This document shows positions 12,101 through 24,100 of a stretch of DNA of 64,000 nucleotides, piece by piece. The translations under genes were made by a program, and so were the position numbers. Position 1 is the first letter of the stretch; every line of letters begins with the position of its first letter. The stretch comes from Psococerastis gibbosa (Eukaryota; Arthropoda; Insecta; Psocodea; Psocidae): assembly GCA_963971405.1 (NCBI GenBank), contig OZ020484.1:32138770-32202769 (forward strand). Reading direction: 5' to 3'. The notes below the pieces were generated by a model, which was not told the origin of the DNA, made no database searches, and worked only from the letters and a program-made list of their open reading frames with translations.

Positions 12101-15100
12101 TGGGGGATAAAAGAGGAAGAAACAAGGGAAAAACAGTGTTGTAGAATTTTACCTAACGCTTCGCGTTCGAAAACGGCAACGTTGGAGACCTAATTTTACG
12201 GACACCCCTCGTACCTTAGAAGGAGAAGAAGCATGGACGATTAAAATGACTTACGCTGATTGGACACTCGGTGTCAGGTGGTGACGGGACACATTCCTTT
12301 AACTTCCAGTAGTGTGGCCACTGCGATTGGTTCAGTTTGTTCAACTCGCTGGGTTGAATATTATTCATCTGACGAATCCTGTGATTTTCCTGGAAAAGTG
12401 TTGGATAATAGCAAGATCGTATGCGGAGCCTACCTAAGCTAACGTACAGCCACTCGTAGGAATAGACACATATTTAGCCCACTCCTACCATCGCTTGGAA
12501 TGTATCCGTAAGGAATACTGGACGGCACAGCCATCAGACAATGCATGTGCGGTGCCGTCCAGTATTCCTTGCCGAGACATTTCAAGCGATGACGGGAATC
12601 GCCCTTTATATAGAGAAAAGTAAGTCGGGGACATTGGTCATAGCTTGTGGAAACAGTGCTTCTTATCGGTACTAGACTTGCAGCAGCCTGTAGTCCGACC
12701 AATCTGAAAACAATGTGCATCCAATATACTGCTATGTTTGATGGCACCGTCAATGACAGTGGCCATGATGGAGATTGCCAGTAACCTATCAGACTTGTCA
12801 CACTTGCTGGTCAGATAAGATATAGTAATTGTGCGAGGCGGTTTTGGGTTGCTGGTAAAAGTCGTAGTTTAGTGGAAAACGATATAAATTTTCGCAAAGG
12901 AAAACCAGGGTTCCCATTATTCAGCTACTCCTTTGCTTAATGGCCTAATACCGAGCTCCTGAGCCACCGACACATTTCGCTTATACTGATCAGCGCGCAC
13001 CCAATTGGCTAACCTACCAAGGGGTGGACGTTGGCTAGTAAGTACGTAAGGGTGGTTTTCTTACGTACTACTCACGTGAAAGGATAAAAAAAATATACTC
13101 ACCAGCGAACTGGACGTCTCCTCCGCCTCTTCGGCCAATTTGTTGTCAATTAAGATCTTGTTGAAGCAAGCCCCACGGGGCCCAAGCAAGATGACGCGCA
13201 GCACGCCATTCACGACGGAAAATATCTGCCCGTAGACTTTAGTATTGAGATAGCGACCGGCGGCGTCAATCGCGGCTTTCGGCCAGGTCCGGGCTCCCGT
13301 CAACGTTTGCCGCGGCTGCACCAGCGCCAGCCGGACATCGTACGCATACGCCTCTTCTGACGTAACCATCGGATGGTGCGGTTTCATAAGATCGCTCAAT
13401 TTCATATCGTAAATGTTACCATAATCGATAGCGTTCACCTGAAGTGTAAATAATAATAATAAGAGCTAATCGGACACAATTGTACAAAGTCGAATTTCTC
13501 ATGAAACATCGATCATATAGCCATATATGACAGCGATGGATCCTCTCGTCGAGGATGACAACACACTGCCTATTGGACAGGGAGACAGCGTCACATCTGC
13601 TGCTGTCAAGTCCTGCACTATGGAGACGGAGAACTTGACTTGCCTCGACTTAGCCATTCTTGAAGAATTGGAAGTGGATACCGTGCCGGCGGGGAGGTTG
13701 GATCGGATGATGACGGTGATTGGTCTTCTAGAGGAAAAATGAGTGGTGCTCGATTAGTCACGAGGGACCTACTTCTTTGGTTTTGCATGTAACGCCTACC
13801 AGAAAGAGATTATCATTATTATAATTTATGAGACAAGAAAAAGTAACAGTGTTTAACCACAGTTAAGGCGTGAAAAATGGAAAGCTAGCTTAGGACTTCT
13901 AAAACCCATTTGAACTGCTCTGATTGATGGCTCTATGACATTTCACATTTCATGGAAACTTGACTAAAAAAAAGGCGTAGTCTCCTGAAAAATTAGCGGA
14001 GGAAATAAAAACGGGTGTGTGCTTCTTACAACTAGACTTTCTTCCAGATCAAGCCCGGTCATATTTAGCAATCTATACTGCAACCTTTGGCAAATTGTTG
14101 TACCGTAGCCACTCAACAACCGTTCTACAAACTTGCCTACTCATATCATGTGATTGCTCATTCTGACAGGATGTTTAGCAGTCTATCTCATATATGAGGA
14201 GCATGTACATGCAAAAGGCGATTTGTAAAAAAAAAATAATTTTGAGTTGATGGTATCATAGGAATCGTCGCATTGACGGCTACAAAAGGCGGGGTTTCCA
14301 CATACGTCAATGGTCAATGGTAAATGTGGTATTGACGTTTTAGCAGACATTAAAGACATACTAAAAATGTCTGCTACCACGTCAAAACCATATTTACCAT
14401 TGACGTATGTGGAAACCCCGCCTAAAAAATTAATAAAAAATCTAATCCATGAGAGAGTTTCTTCAGTGACTTCGTGGACAAATAAGTACATAATGGGGTT
14501 CATTTGTGACGTCATTTTGTAGATGGCAGCACCAGTTGCAATGATATCAAAGCGTTGATTTTTCCATAAGCCTCAATACTATTTTAAAATGATTTTTAAT
14601 TACGTATTATTTTAAAGTGATATTTTTCTATACATCATGGAGAATATATATATTAAATTATATGCAGCGAAATAAGGTCCAGGCATAGTAAAAATATTAA
14701 AAGAATTAATTGGATGCTAAGAGCTTAGCTTTCACATGCAAACGGCGGCCATTTTGAATAATATGGATATCGGTTTGTCATCGACGAACCTAGTGACCAA
14801 AACTGTCCCTACAGAACCTCATTATAATAAATTGCAGTTCATTCCACAGTGGAATTAAGTGCAATTTATTATAATTATTTAAAAAATAAATTTATATTTT
14901 AGAAGTTAGAGATTGAAATTATTATAATTTTGGTGAAGTTACATTGACATTAATACATCTTAAATAAATAGTGATTTGTAGGTAGTTACATTCTGCATTG
15001 TCTGCTATAATGAAAACCGATGGGGCCACAATACATAATGGCCTACGCCCATAACAGGACCAACAATAATAATAACATTAATATCTGAGACCGTGTCCCT

Positions 15101-18100
15101 AATGTCGAGATCTTACGGCGATACAGAAGCCAAGTTGCTGCTGACGGCTAAGAAACGGAAACTAACACACTTTGATAATGTGATGAGCACTGAAAAATAT
15201 ATCGCCTTCTACATGTAACAATCCAAGAGACGATAGAACGACTGAAGGCTTCCGACAGAAGAAGAACATTCTGATTGCAAAACCTGAGGCAGTGGTTTGG
15301 CAAGAGCATGAATTTTCTCTTCAGAGCAGCAAAATTGCCATGATAATGGCCAATCTTGGATAAAAGAGGCATTTAAAGAAGAAGGTATGCAAGGTATTGG
15401 GGGCATAAATTACCCATAATTCACAATAACAATCAATTCGGGTTTGTTACTCTATTTAGCATGCACATTTTAACTGAAGTTAGAAGGGTTCCTCTGAAAA
15501 AAAATTAAAGTTATTTTTCATGAAAATTGAACCAAGCTATCAAGGGAGATGACCTAGTGAGTTTTGTTTGCCTTAATAAGGAGTACATCCCGGTTCGAAT
15601 AACCAGCGAGAGTGGTTTGACGCAAGAGAACGACTTTCCTTTTCAGAGCAGCAGTCTCCAAGGTACAAATTGCCATGATGATCGCCAATCTTCGCTAGAA
15701 GAAGCATGTGAAAGAGAAGAAGCCGAGATAATGATAATGCATCAATGTTATTTACGTACCCAAACTTTGTCCCCCTTTATCTTCTCGACACGGACGCGCA
15801 CATAATATTGCTTCGTAGGATGAAGACCCATATACACTTGGCCAATGTCAGGCTGCCCGTGCACAGGTTCGCTGGGATGTGGATCGTTGAGAATCCGCTC
15901 CAAGTAATTCAAATTCCCGTTCACCCGTTGGGCTATAAAATGATCGGGAGCCAGAACCTGTCACAATAGTATTGATTATTATGATTTGTTTATTGCACAT
16001 AAGGGGTATTCACTGTGTTTGGTTTGCCCTAAGGCGGGGTTTCCACCGACCGGCTAGGGCTAAATACAAATACGGTGACGTGGTAACAGACATTCAAGAC
16101 TTAGGCGGAGTTTCCACCGACTTTGCATTGCAGAATGCAAATGACATTGACGGAAATTAGAATTTTTCTTTTTATAGAAATCTATTAAAATGTTTGTACT
16201 TCACATATCCCATGACGGCATTTTTTAATTTTAGTTTGTTTGTTTGTGATTTTACTGTATGATCATTGATCAATTTTAACTATGGAATAGAGGCGAGCCC
16301 CTACACCTCCATATGATTTGCTTGCGGAAGCAGGGACAAATAGAAAGCCCACCATATTTTGGCCTCACGTTTTCGCGCCAAATGAAACTCTATAGTTATC
16401 TTATGGTACCTAACCCAAGATTTTTAAAACTAAACAAAATGTGTCTTTATTAAATATTTAGGCTGTCTAACTTCATTGTTATGATAAATATGCTTTCCCA
16501 AAATAGCTGAAAATTATGTGGATTAAAAATAAACAATAGCATCAAATAAGTTCAATAATCCAAAACAGTAACTGTACCCTATGAAATTTCAAACGTAGCA
16601 AATACAAAATTAAATTAGGCCTATAGGCAATAATAAGGGCAACAAAACGGCATTTTCTCTTAATTTTAAACTAAAATACAGAATACCCCCTGCTGTGAGC
16701 CCAAAAATTACTACTTGCTCACTAGCGCCAATGGTACTTCTAGTATATTATATTAGAAGTTCTTTGCATAGAGGAAAACAAACATTACCGTCAATGTCAT
16801 TTGCATTCTGCAATGCGAGGTCGGTGAAGACCCCGCCTAAGGGAAAGCACTATATTTATATTATTATATATATTGTCATCCGCCACTTTGTATCCTATAT
16901 GGTAAGTATTGTAAGAAAAGTAAAAGATTGAAAAAAAAAACGAAAACCCGTTAAATATTTTTTTATTCAACACTTCCCTAATTGGTAGAACGTTTTTTTA
17001 ATAATAATAAATAAACAACGAAAAAAATTACTAAAAATAAAAATGAACACCCAATGCTTGGCTTATACACCAGACTTATAATGGATACAAAATGGCGGAT
17101 GACAATACCTGTCTAATATAGAGCCCTACGGCCTACTCTAAGGGAAAGTAGGAAACTCAGGGAAATTAGAGAAATAGAAAGTCCTGTTTTTCGACGCAGA
17201 AAAATAAAATATCCCACTTTACCCAACCGGCAGATTGGGGAACTGCAATTGGGGAACTAAAAGCGGCCATATTTGTTGTTGTTTTAATTATTTTTATTTA
17301 ATTTAAAAAATGAGCTCTGCGACAGAAATGAATAAAAACAACAAAAGGAAACATGTGGCAAGAGGTGGACTAGAGCAGATGTTCATGAGTTAATTGCCAA
17401 AGACAAAGAAACTTTACAGGTAAGTTAGGTTAGGTTTTCCTATTTCTATGGTTGGCGGAGGTATGATTATGAGCTATTTCTCTATTTTCCCTTTTCTATC
17501 AACACAGTGAATACCCCTATAAGATTCACTATTCTATATCACTATAAAATAGTCCTGGAGCAGCTATAGTATGTTTAGATGCCCGCTACTTTTCATTCTT
17601 CGATTTTACAATTCATTATGATATACAGTAGATGTCGTAGGAGAATCCGCATTTATTTGAAATCAGCGCTCTGCTACTATAACCGATCTTTCTATTTACA
17701 AAAACAGCCGATCTTGATCAGCTATTTTAAGACCTGATCTGAGGCACGCATGACACCCACCTTTGTCTGCAAGTGGCATGCATATTTTCAATACCGGATG
17801 CATCACGCCATCCGTCTGCTACCTTTATTTCAGATATTTGTGGAATTTTAAGATGAGGTAAAAAAAAACTTTCAATTACTAATAAGTAGGGGCCAAAGTT
17901 GCATATATGGTTCAATTTAATAATGCATTGGCGGATTTCAAAGGGGCTTATAACCACGCGGGTAAGGTTACCATCCACAGCGCTGGCAAAGAAGCAGCAA
18001 ACAGCTGGGACACAGTAAAAGCGGGTTATTTCCCTATAAGCCAAATACAGTCAAAATTAAGCTATTAAGATGGTCAGGGACCCAAGATCATGTGCGCAGT

Positions 18101-21100
18101 TGATTTGCGCTATTTTCTTCTTTATTATGATACAACCTAGCCACATTATTTTCACGATAAGATCTGTATTGAGTAATAATGAAACAGTAGTCGTTAAACG
18201 CCAACAACAACAACGCATGCTATTAATTTACAGTTTAAGGGCGTACGATACGCGAAAAATGTTTAAGAAGGGGGGACTTCAATAGGCCTAATATCTAAGG
18301 AAATTATGAATGGACAACTTTCCTATAGAAAAAAAAGTGGCAAAACAGGAGGGCTCCTCTGATTGGGTTGTCAATTCCCAGTGGATAATACCATAGGAAA
18401 GTTGACCGTTAGTTCAGACTTACTAACTTAAACTTGTATAACATTTACAATATGCGGTACACAGAGTTGCATATCTAATGAATACCCCAAAAAGCCCCCC
18501 TTTATAGTACCCCAATGCATTATTAAATCGAGCCATATAAAGCAGAGAAGGAAGAGACACAGGGACCAGATTGAGAACATCTCAGAAGAGGGGAACTGGT
18601 ACCAGAGGAAGTGCTGAATGATCAGAAGAGACGACAGGAGGGAGTGGAGGAAACACACCAGGGCAACTAGAACCGATTATTGATGATAATTAAGATATAA
18701 AACATTGATCCCTACTTAGTAATGTCGCCTTCGGTGGTAGCGTGCTTGTACTAGTGCGAGTCTCTACGCGCCATGTGATAAGAGACGTGTCGTAACTCAG
18801 CACAAGTATTTATTTACTCATTGAGGCGACTGAAGAGGTCAATACATTCATTAAATTGTTTGTATGCGATTACCTTAGATTACCTTAAAAAAAAAAACTT
18901 TTTGCCCCATCTAAATAATCCAAATAGTAACAGAACTAAAAGTGGGAAGACGGATGGTGAGCTACACCGAGTTCACTTACTGCCTCTGGTGCATCGCGAA
19001 AATTGGCATTCTTACACGCAATGTCGTCCATAAAAAAGTCAAGTTAGGCGAGGTTTCCACCGACTTTTCATTGCAGAATGCACATACGTTGACGTGGTAG
19101 CAGATATCATTAATAAAGGCGGGGTTTCCACCGACCTCTCATTGCAGAATGCAAATGACATTGATGGAAATTTTTGTTTTATACTATGCCATAGTTAAAA
19201 TTGATCAATGATCATAGAGTAAAATCACAAACAAACTAAAATTAAAAAATGGCGTCATGGGATATGTTAAGTACAAACATTTTAATGGATTTCTATAAAA
19301 GGAAAAATTCAAATTTCCGTCAATGTCATTTGCATTCTGCAATGAGAGGTCGGTGGAAACCCCGCCTTACCCAAGTTTGCTCTTGTATGGTAGATGAGAC
19401 AGATTGTGACCCGGTTTTGAGGTCTCTTGGTTGACAAAAATTAATATATAGTACCTTGAAAATGAAAAACTGGATAACGGTCACCGTGACAGGGGGTAAA
19501 TTGATGGTCGGGTCACATGACTTCTCAGGGCTCTCCCGCTCGTCGACGGCCGTGATGCCAGCTTTCTCCGCACGGGCCTGCGACTCGAACGCTCTGCGAA
19601 TGCAATATCAACTATAACCATGATAACCATGATTTCTTCAGAACTTGATGAAGATGATTGTGATAGTGTTATATTAAAGATACGTTAACCGAACTGGTTG
19701 TTGAGGCACCGTAGCTGGGCACTGAACAACCGCTCTCACGCACCTTTTGGCTCATTGTGACAGGTTTTTGGCAGCGTCTACCAAGCACATCCACACTGAC
19801 GGTACAGTGGAGGGAGCCAATAGAATAAGGAGTTCATGGATCAACTGAAGGAGAAGGAGAATAGAAGCTCGAAAGTACAAAGCACTGAAGAGGAAGGCGC
19901 AGGACTGAGAGAGCTGGAGGATGATATATAGGGAGTTGCTGCCAACCAATCGTTGATATTGGGCCCTCAGATGTTTGCTGCACGCCTGAAATGCCAACTA
20001 GAAACACTGTGTTTCCACAAGCTACGCCGATGGCCATTTTAGGTTACTGTTTGTTTGTTTTTTTATGTTTCAAGCGTTTAATCTATTTTTTAATTAATTT
20101 AATGAATGGATTGTCTTTTTTAATTCTTAATAATAATAATAATAATAAACGTATTATTATGGCCATTTGAAGCATTTTCTTACAAATCTTCTAGCCTTCG
20201 TCACTAAACACACATGCATTGGAATAGGGTAAACATGGCGGCTTACTTCAGATTCTACTTTCCATACATGTAGCTGCGATAGTGGGAGCATAAAATTTAA
20301 AATATACATGCTTGGAATGTGAAATAGTAAAAAATTATGTTTCGGATGAGTAGGGCAGAAAAAAAAAATCACGTGCATACTTCATTCCACGAAACAGCCC
20401 ATGATTAACCCAAAAAATAAATAGATAAATAATGAGTTTATATTATACGAGTATTAATTTACAAGTTATGTTTTTGAAGGGCGGTTTCCAGAAAACTTTC
20501 CTTCGAGGAAATGTGAGCCCCCAGACACAGCTTGGTCCAAGTAGGACAGTAAACAAAATTTAACTTTCTTGAAAGTTTACACTCACACAGTTTTCCGGAA
20601 GTTGATGGGAACGGCCCTAAGGCGCCCTAAGTGCTAAAAACAAATACGGTGACGTGGTAGCAGACATTCAAGACTTAGGCGGCGTTTCCAACGACCTCGC
20701 ATTGCATAATGCAAATGACATTGACGGAAATTAGGATTTTTCTTTTTATAGAAATCTATTAAAATGTTTGTACATAACATATCCCATGACGGCATTTTTT
20801 AATTTTAGTTTGTTTGTTTGTGATTTTACTGTATGATCATTGATCAATTTTAACTATGGAATAGAGGAAAACAAACATTTCGGTCAATGTCATTTGCATT
20901 CTGCATGCGAGGTCGGTGGAAACCCCGCCTATGCCTTGAATGTCTGCTACCACGGCACCGTATTTGTATTTGGCACTAGCAGGTCGGTGGAATATGCGCC
21001 TTTTTTATAAATTGTGCACTTAAGCCTATTGGCCTATTGTGCCCCCTACAACAAAGTATCTACATCACTTCTACATCACTTTCTCGAGGCCAATCTCCCT

Positions 21101-24100
21101 CACGAGAGCCAGGATCTTGAGGGGATTCAGAAGTGGTAGGTCTTTTACATGTAACTGCAAGCTTTTCGAGCATGCTGCTCATCTTCGTGCGATTGCATCG
21201 CATCGCATCGCAGGTCCTCCGCACCATCATTGAAGAATCTGCAAGACTATAGTTGTCTCCCCAAGAGACTCCAGATATTTAACCCCAGGACCAAAGACGC
21301 CAAGGCCTGTTCTTGGGTTGGTACTTCCTAGCCTAGAGCCATCAGTAAACCACTTGATTGTGTGACTATTGAGAATTCCTGCTGATTTGCAGCATTCTTT
21401 CATTGTGCCTAATATAGTTTCGAATTCCCTCCTAAAACAGTATTTTGGATGGATTCTATCGCTTGGCATATCCAGGCAGTGGTCAGACGTCGTCAGAGAG
21501 GCTGAGTCTCTCTTAATTGCCCTTCCACTCCTAATAATGCCATTTCCGCTGAAGTTTCCCCGAACATGGAGGGGTGGGAAGTCCAGTACTATCTCCATTG
21601 CTGCAGTGGGACAGGATTACATAGCCCCTGTAAAGCATCATGTTAGAGAATACGGGCTTCTGAATGTAGCCATAATTTTGATTATTCAGAGAAAAATTCT
21701 CATGTGGTTTGATTTTGCCGTGTCCATGAAGCCATGACCAATGGTATGGTTACAGCAGGAAAAGACAGGCTGAAATAATATATGCGCCTTAGTAGGATGG
21801 TGAAAAAACCCAACCGCCACCTCAAGTTGAATCCATCAGAACAGAGGATGTTCAAAATCGCAACAAGCATTGTAGTGTGCACAGCGTTGTCAGGGGAACA
21901 TGTTAATGCGGTGAGGCTGCCAGTCAGTCTAAGTGTGTGTCGAGTCCTGGTCACCTCCGAATTAATCGTCTGACTTTTCTATGTTCCCTAATTGGTTCAT
22001 AATCCACGATAATCTGGAGATCTACCCCATCAGCCAACTCACCTTCCTGAGGTGAAGGAGGACCCGTATCTGCACTTGGTTAAGTCATGCTTTCGCCTGT
22101 TTCATTGCGTCAATGGTAAGATTGTCTCAGCTGGCCCATTATCGCTTGTAGCCGATGTAGGTTAACATCGAGAGTATGCCAGCTTGCCAATGGCCAAAAA
22201 TTCGTACGGAAACAATACAAATAATTTCCGAAATCAATGGGGCCGTTGGCATTGGACAAGGGACCTTTGGGCCAATGTAAGTAGGGCTGGGTTCATAAAA
22301 AAAAGTCCTTAAAAAAATAACGTATGGAGGTGAAGGAGTGTTCCCTTAGGGTGTTTCAAGGTAAGAGAGACTCACTCCCCCCACAAGACTGACAGGGTTG
22401 CTTAAAGCAGAAATGCAGAAAGCAGGCGTTGAAACAAACTACATGACGGTTTAAAAACTTACGGTAGAACTTTAAATTTAAGGCTCATCCTCAATTTCTT
22501 CATGAGAACTGCGTAGTAAACACCCATAGCTATCTCCGAGCTAACGGCTCCAAATTCTGGCCGAAAATTGAGAATCGTTTTTTGACTGCAAAATAAACAA
22601 TGTACTGCATCAATTACATTATATTGCATATCATTTACACTGAACATATGCAGGCTGTACATCAGTAAGAATTATGAAATACAAACAGACACATCTTTGC
22701 CGCTGATTTTCGCATTGTCAGGACATGTAGAGTAGTGGTACGGACTCTGACTTCCACCCGAAAGGTTGTTGGTTCGAGTCCTACACTTCCTACATTTTCT
22801 GGCTATGCTAAGCAGGCGGTCCCGGGCGTTCCTAGTTGAGTTGAGAGGGCTTTATAGCCCTAACTACGCTAGGTTGGCTTAGTAACAGAACAAAAAAGTC
22901 AATATTTATTTATTTATTATATTTATTGTTGGAGCCCAAAGTTTATGACAACATACTCCAGGCCGTGAGTTCGAATCCCAGTCTCCTCTATCAAACCTAA
23001 TCTCGTCTAAAACTAACTTTCAAGTACCTAACACTCATTAATAGATTTTGGCACAAAAAAAAATTAAATTGAAGTCCTTGGATACTCTACAAAGGAGTTA
23101 CAGGCGCTTAAGTGTCAACCTTGCAATGGTACAAAAATGATTCCTCCCATAAATGCCATTTAGCTATATAACACTTCACTTATAAGGCCTACTACCTTCA
23201 GAGTTGTTACATTGGCATCCTGAAAAGTAACTGTACCAATTTTATTAACTACCATTAGCTTACGTGTTCGGTTCGAAGATAATATTGATGTCAGAGTCGC
23301 AAGGCTGCAGCAAACGTTTCATTTTCTCTGCGTAGAGAGGCCCGGTCTGCTTGGGAGGGAAGCCGGTAAGATAGGCGCACGTATGAGGGTCGTGGCCGCA
23401 CAGCTGCCGCATCGCGCGGTCCTCACTGTCTTCGGAAATAGAGCGGCCGAAGTAATTGGGGTAGTAGGCCCCTCCCACCGCCAGCTACAATAGAAATCAT
23501 AGTTCCACTTACAAGTAAAATTGGGATATTGGATGATTTTAGGGATTATGAAATTACATTGAATATATATTGTACATACAGATGGTAAAATACAAACGGC
23601 TGAGACAAAGTTCATCGGAACAGCCTGTCAGAGGACAAGAAGGGATAGTATTAAAAATGAGTTGAGGAGAAGAAAGGGAGGGGTAGAAGAATCATTAGTG
23701 GAGAAGATATCATTAATAATTCAATTCAATTTAGCGATACGTGACGCGAATGAATAAAAACAGCTGGTGTGCGAGAAAATGGCTGGAGGAAGAGGGCACA
23801 TGAAGACGGGGAACACCAAGGAAGAGAAACAGGAATCAGTTTGAAGGCGATCTCAAAAGAGAGGGACCGGTGCCAGAGAAAATGCTGAATAACCAGAAGT
23901 GGCGAGACAGGAGGGAATGGAGGAGGCTCACACAATACATTCTAAATACAGACAGTCTAAAAATGTCTGCTACCACGTCAAAAAACATTTACTATCACTA
24001 TTGACGTTGGTGGAATCTCCGCCTTATTGATTATTGATAATCTCAAGACTCACTGAAATTAGAGGATAGATAAAAACTGGACTTGGCGGTAATCGAACCC

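Larger units (their letters stand above)
17519..19110. other. spn-E intron 14 remainder, no gene recognised
   Basis: AT-rich intron. Contains an RTE-like relic (18530-18665), a SINE-like tail (18720-18900, matching 54060-54200) and an outer MITE arm (19027-19110). The remaining ORFs look random. Confidence 0.5.

Noticed and set aside
13527-13742. 71-codon plus ORF starting MTAMDPLVEDDN
   Set aside because: Composition is protein-like but no family, splice site or conservation signal was recognised; it lies in a spn-E intron on the opposite strand.
17440-17455. ttaggttagg as a telomeric repeat
   Set aside because: Only two partial units inside a transposon; not an array.
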